NCBI GenBank assembly: GCA_921293015.1 | Contig: OV121088.1 | Span: forward strand, 29,425,645-29,489,644 | Reading direction: 5' to 3' | Source of the DNA: Phorcus lineatus | Taxonomy: Eukaryota; Mollusca; Gastropoda; Trochida; Trochidae | Length of the DNA stretch: 64,000 nucleotides | Shown here: piece by piece, positions 1-11,735 of the stretch | How the letters are laid out: every line of letters begins with the position of its first letter | Position numbering within the stretch: position 1 is the first letter of the stretch | Translations under genes and position numbers: made by a program | The notes under the pieces: generated by a model | The model's input: only the letters and a program-made list of their open reading frames with translations | What the model was told of the DNA's origin: nothing | The model's database searches: none

Positions 1-2141
1 AACTTTAAAATAAATTTTAGGACATACCTGTCAGAAACTAGCTACAAGAGTTTATAATAATTTTTTTATGAAGTACAACTTACACAAAATAGTTTTCCCA
101 CACACATCATGTCACTTTAGTTTAAGTAATTTTGTAGCCTGGTAACTCCAACAAGTTTTTTTTTAAAAACATTTACTTCAGTGATTGGGTTTATTTATGG
201 GGCTGAAGTAAACATAAATAGTGAGAGCAAGCAGCATGTGATGACGGGTGAGTGACACTTGTGGTGTAAACCCTCCCAGAATTAGACTCTGAAATTACTC
301 CAGCCCAGTACACTTAAAACAAGGGAGTCAGCAATCTTCCTTGTCTCACTCCTTGTGGAAATGAGGTGTTAGAAGGTTCATAAGGAGTTGTTGCTATCAT
401 AACAAAAAAATGTACCTCTTCTTGCCACTGATTGACAAACACCAGACCTTTTGTTCCCTTCATTTTTCAAAGAGTTTTTTTGGTGCCAACCTTAATTGAA
501 AATATTGCACTGGTTGATTGAAATGTAATAGGAACTGCTGAAAGATAAATTGAGTCTGTATTCTTTTCCAAACAAACCTGATACGTTATCTTTTAATTTT
601 TTGTGTTAAAATGTACTTTTTAAAGTTAATAATAAATTTTTTATTGGGTAGTTTGCATGATCTGCTTTCTATTACACTATCTGCTTCATATTACAAATGT
701 TTTATTTTGTTTTAGACGCTCTTCTTTGCTATGATTGTTTAAACTTGTAGAATATGAAAACTCTACTTCTAATAATCATTAAAAAACTTATTTTTAAAAA
801 TTCTGTTCTCCTCTTAAAATTAGATTTCATCTACATTTGATAATCAATTGGTACCATAAATGCCTAACGATGTATAACCATTGTTCTGAATTCAACAACC
901 TTATGTTCTACATGAGATTTTCATTGCATTTGCAGTATCAATCTATTATCAAATATAGATCAAATTCATTATTAAGAAGAGAACATAATTCTTAGTTATA
1001 AACAATTTATATGTGAAACAGAATTTCTGTGTATACTGTGAACTCTGCAATATAATTTATTGTTCTACTTAAAAGAATAGGTCTCTGCATCATCTATGTA
1101 ACAACAATTACTCATTCAATGAATAGCAGAAATGTCTTTTTCTTTTATTTTTGACATGAATGATCAAAAAAGACAAATAACAAGAAGAAGAAAAAAGCTC
1201 AATTTATTTTAAAAAATATGAATATGCTAATGAGAGGAAGGATGTTGACTGTATGGTTAATCAATCAATGCAACACAATTACATTATGGTAAGAACACAA
1301 TTCATGTATTGGGTACTAGCATGAGGGGGACTACATGATGTAGTAGAAGGAAATGAGATCAGTATTGCGTGATACTAATTTCCTTTGGCTAATTTCAGAC
1401 AAATATTGAATATTTGCAAGAATTTCATCATGGGCAACTATGGGCAAGTTTTGTTGAATATTCAAGATTCTGTCAGTTTAATATCTTGACATGTATCTAT
1501 ATGATTTCTTTTTTACATATATGAAAATAAATATGTTAATTTCTGTATGTATATCATGTTCGGGAGACCTTCCAATACATCTGTCTACATCTTATTTTGG
1601 TTGAATGAATTTATCAAAAGTTTACCTATAAGGGAAATTATTTTTAGGAGATCTATGTTATAAATAAGGAAATCCCTGAACATTTGTATTTGTGGGAAAT
1701 TACATTAATATTGCATGATATTAATTTCATTTGGCTATTTTCAGAAAATTATTGAATATTTGCAAGGATTTTTATTGGGCAACTCATAAATTTTTTGTCA
1801 TTGTATGTTCTTTGTACTTAAATTAATGTTAATTTTTCATTGTTAGGGAAAAACACAATTTAAAAATTATATCTGTATATCTTTATAATGTAAATGAAAC
1901 CCTTGAACATTTAGGAGCAGTGAAATGAGGTGGGTAAGAAGATGTTAGATAATCACGACACACATCCAATACGAGAGTAATATGCTCTAGGTGAGGAAGT
2001 AAACTTGCTATTTGTCACGTACCATGAAGAGTAAGCATACAGCTATATACATAAACATGATAGATAGGAGCAGGAGAGGTGCGTGCTACTGTAACAGTGG
2101 GGGGGTTGTCTTGTAATCAGCTGCTGCCTCGTCAGTTTCTG
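1..2141. other. AT-rich non-coding stretch with one diverged direct repeat
   Basis: No exon with coding character or convincing splice sites is seen here. The only internal structure noticed is a diverged direct repeat of about 80 bp at 1363-1445 and 1708-1790, 345 bp apart. Both copies share the order tattgc-tgatatt-aatttc-ttggct-attgaatatttgcaag-gggcaact. If the receptor at 8952-9337 continues leftwards, this stretch could be part of one of its introns. Confidence 0.5.
1363..1790. repeat. Diverged direct repeat pair, offset 345 bp
   Basis: Segments 1363-1445 and 1708-1790 align along their whole length with scattered substitutions, including the shared run attgaatatttgcaag and a following gggcaact. 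They look like two units of an old tandem duplication. No function is evident. Confidence 0.55.
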
Positions 2142-3345
2142 GTAATGCTACTTTACCTACACAAGAGGTGCGGTACCTGACGGCTTAAGGATCCTATGTA
2201 ATGCAACCTTGATGCCAAGATACTTTGACATGGAGTATAAATGTACTGAATGGATTCTAGGTTCCTGTCTTAAACTGTGATAAACTGAATGTAGTGCTAA
2301 TGTAGCTACACAAGAGGTGCGGTAGCTGTTAGTAGTAATACTCTGTAATGCAACCTTAGTGCAATGAGACATGGACATGGAGCATAAATGTACTGAATAG
2401 ATTCTAGGTTCCTGTCTTAAACTGTGATAAACTGAATGTAGTGCTAATGTAGCTACACAAGAGGTGCGGTAGCTGTTAGTAGTAATACTCTGTAATGCAA
2501 CCTTAGTGCAATGAGACATGGACATGGAGTATAAATGTACTGAATGGATTCTAGGTTCCTGTCTTAAACTGTGATAAACTGAATGTAGTGCTAATGTAGC
2601 TACACAAGAGGTGCGGTAGCTGTTAGTAGTAATACTCTGTAATGGAACCTTAGTGCAATGAGACATGGACATGGAGCATAAATGTACTGAATAGATTCTA
2701 GGTTCCTGTCTTTGATAAACTGAATGTAGTGCTAATGTAGCTACACAAGAGGTGCGGTAGCTGTTAGTAGTAATACTCTGTAATGCAACCTTAGTGCAAT
2801 GAGACATGGACATGGAGTATAAATGTACTGAATGGATTCTAGGTTCCTGTCTTAAACTGTGATAAACTGAATGTAGTGCTAATGTAGCTACACAAGAGGT
2901 GCGGTAGCTGTTAGTAGTAATACTCTGTAATGCAACCTTAGTGCAATGAGACATGGACATGGAGTATAAATGTACTGAATGGATTCTAGGTTCCTGTCTT
3001 AAACTGTGATAAACTGAATGTAGTGCTAATGTAGCTACACAAGAGGTGCGGTAGCTGTTAGTAGTAATACTCTGTAATGCAACCTTAGTGCAATGAGACA
3101 TGGACATGGAGCATAAATGTACTGAATAGATTCTAGGTTCCTGTCTTTGATAAACTGAATGTAGTGCTGCTGTAGCTACACAAGAGGTGCGGTAGCTGAT
3201 TGCTCTAGAGTAATATTCTGTAATGCAACCTTAGTGCAATGAGACATGGACATGGAGCATGAATGTACTGAATAGATTTTATGTTTCTGTCTTGCATTAC
3301 CTGAATTTAGTGTAACTTCACCTATACAAGAGGTGCACTGGCATT
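2142..3345. repeat. 147-bp tandem repeat (minisatellite), about 8 units
   Basis: A unit beginning tgtagctacacaagaggtgc recurs at 2301, 2448 and further downstream with a 147-bp period. At least one unit lost about 9-10 bp near 2711 (aaactgtga missing). The first unit (from about 2142) and the last (to about 3345) are more diverged, while the middle ones are nearly identical, the usual picture of unequal exchange. Because 147 is divisible by three, the minus strand stays open for 316 codons (2157-3107) with a 49-residue repeat. That reading frame is a by-product of the period rather than evidence for a protein. Confidence 0.9.
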
Positions 3346-3705
3346 TTGGCATGAGGATTTTTGGGGCAATCATCCTAGACATGGTCTGTTATTGTACTTC
3401 TTAACATTTCAAGAAAAAAGTGTCCTGTTGTGTTTTTAGTCTGTTGCATTATTAGATTTACACCAAGCAAAATTTTGCGGAACTGAGGCTTCTGTACCAC
3501 ACTACGTAATCAAACAAAACTCAAGTTTACTGTTTCACCTCCAAGTAGAACTGCAGTGAGAAAAGCTGCAACACTGTTCTATATGTTGCGATGAAACCTA
3601 CACCTGTCTGTTTATCTCCACCTTAACATTAATTTCTAGGCTCTAAAGATCAAGCACCTGTACCTGTGATGTTGTAAAAAATGTATATGCATTGCTCTCC
3701 AAGTT

Positions 3706-3775
3706 AACTTCAAACTACCATTAAAAATAATTTAAAACAGATGAGATTTGTTTTCTTAATTCTTAAAATATGATA
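3706..3775. repeat. Left copy of a 70-bp repeat flanking 3.7 kb
   Basis: This segment (aacttcaaactaccatt, then acagatgagattt, then aattctt-aaatat) recurs in the same orientation at 7434-7507, 3728 bp away, with a few substitutions and small indels. Between the two copies lie a SINE and a degenerate repeat array. The pair may be target-flanking DNA, two units of an old duplication, or two copies of a short dispersed repeat. Confidence 0.65.
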
Positions 3776-4904
3776 TATGGTCTTAATATTTCAAGAAAAT
3801 GACAATATCATATTTAAAAAAGAAACAATGAAATACTTCATTTTATTTTGAAACATTAATCTTTCTCAGTAACATTAATCTTATAAATAATCATAAAGGT
3901 GGAATGCTTCGCTGAAAGCATCCGAAGAAAACCCAACAAGCTAGGTTTCATAGTCATAGAAAACATGATGCATCACAGTTCTAGTCATGATTAGGAGATA
4001 AATTGCCTTTTGAGACAGTAGTTTAATCAAAAACAAAAATGAATAATGGCTTACTGAAAACGATCACTATATCAAATTGAACCTTGAACCATATTTACAC
4101 GAACAGTAAATTTATGTATATCATTTTCAGGAGATTTACTACTTTTGAAGAATCTTGTCCTATAGCGCTTAACTAAAGGTGAAGTAAATGATTTATATAT
4201 AAAAATTAGGACAAAGATATCTCATGGTTTATCTCATAAAGAGGTAAAATACACACAATCTAAAATATAAATTGTCATTTAGCTAAGATTTATGACTTTA
4301 TGTATAACTTTATTTTATTTATTTTTTTAATGTCTTCATCCAAAGGTGAATCAAACGAGATAAATCATATGTTAATCGTAAGAACCCTCAATCTCATTCT
4401 GAAATTATAGAATTTCAGAAGTAAAAGAAACGAAATATTTTGGAGGAATACTTTTCTGAGAACACTTAGTGCAATGTAATTTTCATAATGGTCCGGCTGC
4501 AATTAAAAGAATACCTTTCTCTAACATATAAGAAAAAATAAAATGTAGAAATTTGGAAAAAAAACACCTTGCAGAGCTAAATCAGCATTTTGCTTTCAAG
4601 TGATGTGTATATCAACACCCCTGCCACTCTCACAACATTTATATGCAGCATGTAAAACGTTTTTCCCTTGGAGGAACTATTTATAACCCTCAGGTGTTTA
4701 CTCATTGCAGATTGTTCAGACAAGTTTGCAGTGTTAAAAACATGAAGAGTCCTCCCCCTGGCAATTTATCTCATGGAGTCAGTCTCTTCCTTCTTCATCT
4801 AGCTCATACCAAAACAGTGTGCTAAAGAAATAACCGATATTCTTTAAGAAAGGGAATAAACATAATGATCCAAGATTGACTAAATAGGCTATTCCTTTAT
4901 ACTA
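3776..4904. other. AT-rich non-coding stretch
   Basis: No exon, RNA gene or clear repeat is seen. Short ORFs here have biased AT-rich codons and no recognisable domain. Confidence 0.5.
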
Positions 4905-5075
4905 TAAGTGGTGTAGTGGTTCGCATGCTAGCCTTTCACGCTTTCATGTTACGTTCTTGGGCAAAGTACTTCGTCCACTTTGCACTCAGTCTTCCTAGAT
5001 TTACAAATGGGTACCTGAATGCCGAGAAGCTGAATTTATATTGTACCATAAGTGAGCTATCTTAGACTGGATATT
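4905..5075 (+). mobile_element. Decayed tRNA-like SINE
   Basis: The segment starts with a tRNA A-box-like stretch (gtagtggttcgcatgctagcc) and continues through gggcaaagtacttcgtccac, tgcactcagtcttcctag and aaatgggtacctgaatg. That order of blocks is familiar from mollusc tRNA-derived SINEs. The B box is eroded, so the copy is probably inactive. Limits are approximate because no target-site duplication was found. An inverted, related-looking copy lies at 60070-60262. Confidence 0.5.
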
Positions 5076-5329
5076 TAGGCGTGAAATTGGAATTATCATC
5101 ATAAAGGTATTTTTGTCAATTGTCAGAAATGACTAAATGATTTGTGAGAAAAAGTGCCCCCCACTCCCCGCCGCACGTGCTAATAGCCTGTGGGCACTTT
5201 CTCCCCGCTTGCACGAGCTTACCGTCCCGCGCGTGCTATCGTTTGCTTACAAGCCTGCACTCACACCAAACGCACAACCTTATATCGCACGTCCTATGCT
5301 CTGAACCCTTGGGCGGATTTCAATACCGG

Positions 5330-6885
5330 TTGGATCATTTGAAAGAGCAGAAAATTGTCTTCAATTCAATATAAAATACGTAACTACGCTACCTGAATTG
5401 AAGATACAGCATGTGCCGCAAAAAAGGTGATTTTTAAATATTTTTAGTTTTACACCATTTTGTCACACCAATTTTTACATGATGTGCTCAACGTATTTTG
5501 ACAATTTTTATATCATAAGACAGAGAGAAAGATTGTCTTTCTTTCCATGTAAAATGTGTACATGCGCGATAATAAATAAAGACACAGCAAGCGCCGCACA
5601 AAAAGCTAATTTCTCGATTCAAATCATGTAAACTGAACGGCGATTTTGACATGTGCCTTTCTTTCGCTCATATCTTCTCAACAGCTAGGCGTATTTTGAA
5701 ATTGATTACATCGTGATAAAGAAGGAATAATTGTCTTCTATTTGATATAAAAAAATTATATACACCATATAGAAAAAAGATACAGCAAGTTCACATAATA
5801 TATCACATAAAGTTCTCGGTAAATTTTGCAATTTCATATATCAAAATATAGAGAAAAGGATAATCTTTATTGCCATGTAAAATTGGTATGTACAAGAAAA
5901 TCAGAAAGGACCCGGCGCGCATCGTACAAACAGGCAATTTCTCTATTCATATTTTGTTTACCGAGAAGCGATTTATTTTCAACTGCTTTTTACACTTCCT
6001 ATCCATTTAACGGCAGAGCGCATTATCGACATTTTTATATCACAATAAAGAGGAAAGGATCGTCTTCAATTCTATATAAAATTTGCAAATTACAATTAGA
6101 CAATAAAGGAGCGGTTAGTGATGTCGCAATTATCAAAATCTGTTCTAAAATACCCGAGGGTACCATCTTTGCAAACTTTATATATTCCAAACCAAGTGGT
6201 ACATATTTATTATTTTCATATCATCGTAAAGCAGAAAGAAATACCTTCATTTTCATGTGTAATTTGCCCATATTTGCATCAAAATAAAACGTGTGGAAAC
6301 GATGCGACATATCTTGCGGTAAGGCGATTATCAAAGACTTTATTACTAGCTATACCCACGTTTCGTTGGTAATAACTTCTAATTACAGTGCAAAAGATTG
6401 TTATGATTTATTTCTTCGTAAAGAAGAATAAATTGCCTTCAATTCCATATATAATTTGCATGTATACAAAGCGAATAACATGATTTATAAAGTTGGAAAT
6501 AAAGACAATTTATATTGTGTGTGAGTGTATGTTTCAACGGGGATACCCCGCCTGCACGCGCTGAGCGCGTGCGTTTGCCCGGGGCTATTAGCTTAGTAAT
6601 ATTACTGTGGGGGTCAGAACGTTATCAGGATTTATCACTACCCTGTTTTCGTAATTTATATCTTTCGTTTAGGATGGCGTATCGTAATAAAATTTATCGT
6701 GAAATATAGAGCAAAAAATTAGCTTCAATTCCGTATATAATTTGCATGTGTGCACTCAGTGATTAAATGATTTTATAATGTTTGAAATGAAGACAATTTT
6801 TAAAATTTTGTAAAATTCGTTCTAAACATATTATAAAAATAATTTTTATATCGATGTGAAGAGGAACTATTCATCTTTAGTTTCG
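5330..6885. repeat. Degenerate tandem array, about 9 units of 125-290 bp
   Basis: A motif of the form tatatca-taaagag-aaagattgtcttcaattcc-atataaaatttgca recurs in one orientation near 5334, 5510, 5713, 5838, 6038, 6219, 6408, 6695 and 6848. Some units also share gatacagcaagcgccgca-aaaa and ccgagaacggcgattt. Spacing averages about 190 bp and the units are strongly diverged, so this reads as an old satellite-like array. Overlapping ORFs such as 5826-6287 follow the array rather than any domain. The stretch is richer in CpG than its flanks. Confidence 0.6.
6554..6572. repeat. Perfect GC-rich palindrome (9-bp stems, 1-nt centre)
   Basis: gcacgcgct-g-agcgcgtgc is a perfect inverted repeat with a single central base, set in a short GC-rich island (6541-6585) within AT-rich DNA. 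It could extrude as a cruciform. No adjacent gene explains it. Confidence 0.7.
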
Positions 6886-7124
6886 TTTTGATTTCGCGCA
6901 TGCGCTCTTGGAATTTATTGAGTTACGGCGCCCGAAGTGAAAACAAGTTTACTTCAGTTGTAGAAACCGTTCCAGGGGTGATAGAAATTTCATTCAAAGT
7001 GTCAAGTAAGTATCATCCATTTGTAACACGGGATTCGCCGACTAGCTTTGTATACAACGACGATAATGTCCGTATTTCGCCATGTAAACACACCATATGT
7101 TGTTAAAACGGTCGCATCTGGCGG

Positions 7125-7205
7125 CGCTGGAAAATTCGGCCACAGGGGCTAATTGCGCTATAACGGTAGCGAGGCGAGTGCTGGAAAATTCAGCCACGGG
7201 GGCAA
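7125..7205. repeat. 53-bp direct duplication in a GC-rich patch
   Basis: The block gctggaaaattc(g/a)gccac(a/g)ggggc occurs twice, near 7127 and 7180, in the same orientation. The surrounding 7100-7215 is richer in CpG than neighbouring DNA. No gene is recognised. Confidence 0.6.
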
Positions 7206-7433
7206 AACTGGTCAAAATAATTTTCAGCAACGTAAGAGTTAATATCATAATCAGTATCAAGATACAGACAAGTATTTTGATATCTACAGTGCTGTGACAT
7301 TATTATGTCAAATTTCAAAATTTTCTTAGAAAGGAAATAAATAAGATGCACATATGTCGATCTTTCTGATTATTAATTCCTTGTTTTCTTCTTTCGGAAA
7401 GTTTTACTTACATGAAAACTAAAAAAGGTTTCA

Positions 7434-7507
7434 AACTTCAAACTACCATTAAAAAATAGTTTCAAACAGATGAGATTTTTTTTCATAATTCTTGAAATAT
7501 TGATATT
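7434..7507. repeat. Right copy of the 70-bp repeat flanking 3.7 kb
   Basis: Partner of 3706-3775 in the same orientation. It starts with the same 17 bases and diverges mainly in the A and T runs. Confidence 0.65.
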
Positions 7508-8951
7508 GCTTTTGAAAATTAGATGCAGGAGTGAATGAGTTAGCCTGTTTCTGCTGACTCAAAGAGAGATGTTAATGTTGTCCTCATGAAGTGTCTGATC
7601 CACTGTGTTGCTCATGCTTCTTCAACAAGCTGTTTATCATTCATTGGCAGTCAGTCCTGTCTGATCTTTTTCTTGAAGAAGATTTATCCAACCTCTAATC
7701 TTACATGTGCAAAATCAAATCTTCAAACTTCAGACTTCAAACTTCCATATGATTATTTGCGCACACAAATTGTACAAAGTTTCAGTCTGTGAGTTTGTCT
7801 ATGATTTTTTCTGTTAATTTTTAAAAACTTTTTTTTTATTAATTTCTCCTTATTCAGTTTGTAAATGAAATTGTTTGCACTTTCATTTAAATTTTCACAT
7901 TAGATAAAATTACCAGTGTAGATATAGTTAGGTATTGGCAACCATCGATGTCTAACATCCACCAGCACATCATTCCATCTCAATAAATAAAGTAACAGTA
8001 AAATGGTGGCTTCTAATATGTTGATGAGCTTTGTCACTTTCTTATTTCTTATATTTCTGGAGAAGAACATTGAAAATAAGATCTGAAGAATTAGAATAAA
8101 CATAAGTGTCATTTGTCATATTTAGATTTTAGACAAAAGTGTATGTTTATATGCACAGTGTATACTTATGTTATGAGAAATATGGAAATGTACAGGGGGG
8201 ATGGAAATAAAACAGAAAATTTTACATTTTAAGATTCTAGTCATTATTTCCCCAAAACAGAAAAATTCACCTATCGTGGATCCACCTAAGCATCCATGTT
8301 ATTTCAGGGAAGACAACTATAAGGGTTGAAAACTTTCTCATGGAAAGAATATAAAGTTTGAATTTGATAATCCCTGTCTACTTTGACTAGCAATTGGCCA
8401 GATGATCAACATTTGATTTAAGAAAAGTGATACTAATCTTAAATAATTGAAATACCAACACAATGTCAGCATGGGAATATTTTAGAATTAAATGATAAAA
8501 TAATGAAGTAGGTAACTCAAGCAAGTGCTAGGTTAAGAATCTCTTTATTGACAATGATAAGGTAAAAGTGTTTAGGGGGAAGTTTGTAAATTTTCTCAGC
8601 TGTTTTTGCAGAGAAACAATGAAATCTCCTCTAAGATGTATCAATTGTTCCTTATATGAGAATATCTTACCTAAATCAAGAATAAGATGACTTGAAAACC
8701 CAAACTACTAAGATATAGAGGTAAGATAGATAAACATAATAGATTACTTTATAACCAGAATTCTAAACATGAGACAATGTTAGAACAACATAGAAACCAT
8801 AGACATATCCTATAATGAGGTAATGTAAGTAAATAGTAAAGTGACTTCAATCTGATGATTTTACCAATGGAAACCTTTTTAAAGTTACTGAAGCAATCTT
8901 GCAGTGGTGTCAGTTTGGTAAAGTTGACATGGCATCATAAATCAGTCTTAC
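7508..8951. other. Probable first intron of the receptor gene
   Basis: This AT-rich stretch lies just beyond the minus-strand donor site of the receptor exon, so on the minus strand it should be intronic. I searched for a second receptor exon encoding TM3 and the following DRY-type motif and did not find one. The remaining receptor exons are therefore either very short or beyond the left edge. Confidence 0.4.
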
Positions 8952-9337
8952 CTGAGAATTGTGAAGTGCCTGTAGAAGCTGATGAAGGTGTTGTTCTGCA
9001 TGAGGTTCTCGTCAAAGGACAGGAAGTGAGGGATTTGTATGACAAGGAGGGCCAGATCAGACACTGCCAGCGCTATCAAGAAGCAGTTTGTCGGAGACGT
9101 CATCTCCTTGCGTGTCAGAACCACCAGCGATAGGACATTACCCAGAATCCCAAAACTAACTATCAAAGGTACCAGGACCTCGTTACAGACAAAGTCAATG
9201 GTATCAAGGTACTCTGGAGGCTTTGGACGACCTGGCATCATCATTGTCATGTTGGCCATGGTACTGACGTCCAGACTTGGCATGACGGTCGACATGGTTG
9301 CCGGCGAGAGGACCTCCTGCGCCGACTGGTTTTCCAT
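8952..9337 (-). CDS. Class A GPCR, first coding exon (N-terminus to TM2), partial
   Basis: This exon encodes the first 128 residues of a rhodopsin-like receptor that would signal through G proteins at the cell surface. An extracellular N-terminus rich in Met and Ser carries an N-glycosylation motif (Asn-Met-Thr). TM1 follows (about residues 53-75) with the GN pair of position 1.50, then a short KEMTSPTN intracellular loop, then TM2 with the LAVSDL motif whose Asp is the conserved 2.50 residue. A second glycosylation motif (Asn-Asn-Thr) lies in the first extracellular loop. The exon ends at a clean minus-strand donor (ctcag|gtaag). The start is the ATG at 9337; an in-frame TGA lies two codons upstream. 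The style resembles the FMRFamide-receptor-like peptide receptors common in lophotrochozoans, but the ligand cannot be inferred. TM3-TM7 are not visible in this window. Confidence 0.85.
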
Positions 9338-9950
9338 CACTCAGACAAACAGTCAGAGTCTTTCTTTGAATTGCTGTTAAGAACCGATTCCTGGAAGACA
9401 ACCAATGATTTTTGGCATAAGAATCCTTCGGTTGAGTACAAACGTGGGAGAGAAATCACAAAGGTAGTCAATGTGGTACAAAAGTTTCAGATTTCTGACA
9501 TAAACACAAACAGGTGTTGTTCAGTGGAACAAATCCAGATTAAGTCCGGTATGTATGTAAGTATAGGTGCACACTCATCTATCCCGTGAAGCACATTACC
9601 CTCTGAGACAATTGTCTGACACAGAGTCCAACATATACACCGGTGTGAGTGACAGGATGGGGGTGGAGCGTTGAGCCTCGGGTTACAGCCAATTATAAGG
9701 TTAAACTATCCGGCTCCTTATTACAGCCACAATTACCCACTGCCATGCTTATGACAGCCTGCCTGCTGCCAGCTAGCTTCTATTCCTTGAACCATGCCTG
9801 CTGGCTGCAGCTTCATCTCCTAACCTGTCTGCAGTGAGGAGCCCACTGCACTGAGACCACAGCTACCGGCAACTCAGTTAAATTGATATCTAGTGCTGGT
9901 TGGATTGATGCTCCTCTTTCTCAGTGTGTAGATTTCCTCTTTTAACCCAC
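9338..9950 (-). promoter_or_regulatory. Possible 5' UTR and promoter region of the receptor gene
   Basis: This block lies directly upstream of the receptor start on the minus strand and is clearly richer in G+C than the flanks, especially 9640-9900, where CTG/CAG-type blocks are frequent. No long ORF with coding character is present. A non-coding first exon or promoter is a reasonable reading from position alone. No defined core element was identified with confidence. Confidence 0.3.
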
Positions 9951-11094
9951 CGGTCTATGTGTGGGGCAAAATCCATATAATTTTCCTCTTTATGTAAGTT
10001 CTAGGAATCAGGTGTTATTTTTGTCAACTGTATGAATTAAGGTGGTTTTAATATATGATGTGAAATTATTATCATTTTTCACTTAAAACAAAAACGATAA
10101 CAGTAAAAAAAGGTGTCTTTCTGAATCAGCTGTTATGTGATTGAGCAAAAGACTGCCATGTTGATAAGTGAAATGAATATAAAAAATCTTTTATCAGCAA
10201 CTATACTGCTTCAAGAACAAATAATTTAGAATTTGAAATATTTGAAAGTAAGGCCTTGTGATCTCAATTTTTTAGAAATGTCAACTTGTAGGATAGGTTG
10301 AAAAGGTACGAGGGACAAAGCATTCAGTATCTAAATGTTGTATATGACCGGATGATCTGACAGCTTTGGTGCTTATTAAAAGGTCATCTCACCATCAAAC
10401 TCTTTTATTTGATTCAAATTTAATACACTAGTAAACTTGCTTTTGATGTTGGTTTTTTTTATCAGTATTTGCTTGCTTTAAGCAGTTGTAAACTTGTGCT
10501 GTAATACATTTCTCAAGCCAGGGTTTACTAAAGTAATTGATTCTTGCCCATAGATTTTTGTTCAAAATATTTTCACTTTAAATTCACCATAACTTGAGGC
10601 ATCACCTCAAGCGAGTCTAGATTTGATTTAAACAAGAAATAGCTATTTCTCTGAGGCTCCTTTCTTTTATTTGATAAAAGAAAACTTTTTTAATTATTTC
10701 CCTGGAGACTGGATGTAGTTTATTAAATCATTGTAATATGTAGGTGCTTCAACAATACAATAATGAAGATATTTTTCAGAAACACAAATACCAGAAAGCA
10801 ATTTTTTCAATTTATAAACGCTTTCACCACTGACATATTTATTGCCAGATTGTTTTTACTGGCCAATTTTCAGGAAGCAGAACTCTTTCATAAAGATAAA
10901 ACTTTGGGATGTTTTAATACATAAAGAAAGACTGCCCCTGAAGGTTACAGAATTTGTTAATCATTGAGACCTCAAAACCTTACAGGCCAATAAAAGATCA
11001 AATAAATTCTGAATCAGTAAGAATCGATATGCTGATATCGATAACTATTTTAGAGTGTTAAACCTTCAACAATTTGATATCTAATTTTCATATT
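9951..11094. other. AT-rich stretch without recognisable gene
   Basis: No exon-like segment, RNA gene or clear repeat was seen on either strand. Confidence 0.5.
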
Positions 11095-11735
11095 TTACCA
11101 ATGGTTAATGGACTTGCAGCTACATATTCATGCAATTTCCAAATTAAAGGGTTTTGCTAAAAGGGATTTTTTAACATCTGCCGAGAGATAAGTAACTCCT
11201 ACAATGTAATTTCTAATATCCATCTTGCACTAATAGTTTATGGACTTCATTATAATTATGACATTTTCTAATAATATCTGGACCTTTTGCCATCAAAAGT
11301 TATTTAAAAAACATCCCTACATTGTTAGAATTATAGACCTGTTCATCTTGCATCAAAGTTTATAAACTCCATAACAATCATGTAAGGTTGCCTTCAAAAG
11401 ATTGGGAAAAAACGGCCCTACACTTTTGATATTACCCATGTACATGCTTTTTAAACATCCCTACACTTTTAAAATGAGACTTGATCATCTTGCACTAAGA
11501 GTTAATGGACTTCATAACAATTATGTCATATTCCAAAATAATATTTTGGGTCTTTCTCCTTAATCTAAAAAAAAATAAGACAGTTTTGCACCAAGAAGTT
11601 ATAGACTTCTTAGAAATTATGTCAAGTTCCAAAATAATTTCTGGACCTGTTGCCTTCAACAGATTTGAAAAATACACTTTTGATATTACACATGTCCACT
11701 TGTACTCGGAAATAAGTTCATGGACTTCCAGCTAG
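11095..11735. repeat. Degenerate tandem repeat, about 6 units of 97-142 bp
   Basis: A phrase of the form catcttgcactaa-agtt-atggacttcataa-aattatgtca recurs near 11224, 11348, 11490, 11587 and 11699, with a weaker start near 11100. Several units go on to ctggacctttTGCC-tcaa-ag and then a run like acacttttgatatta. The irregular spacing and high divergence mark an old minisatellite. The small overlapping ORFs on both strands follow the repeat. Confidence 0.6.

Noticed and set aside
2157-3107. 316-codon minus-strand ORF with a 49-residue repeat
   Set aside because: It is produced by a 147-bp tandem repeat in non-coding DNA. There is no domain, signal peptide or splice context, and the unit is rich in residues expected from random AT-rich sequence.
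5826-6287. 153-codon plus-strand ORF
   Set aside because: It lies inside the degenerate tandem array, has no recognisable domain and lacks coding-like composition.
9039-9401. Plus-strand and second minus-strand ORFs over the receptor exon
   Set aside because: They are shadow frames of the GPCR exon. Only the frame with TM1, TM2 and a proper donor site is coding.
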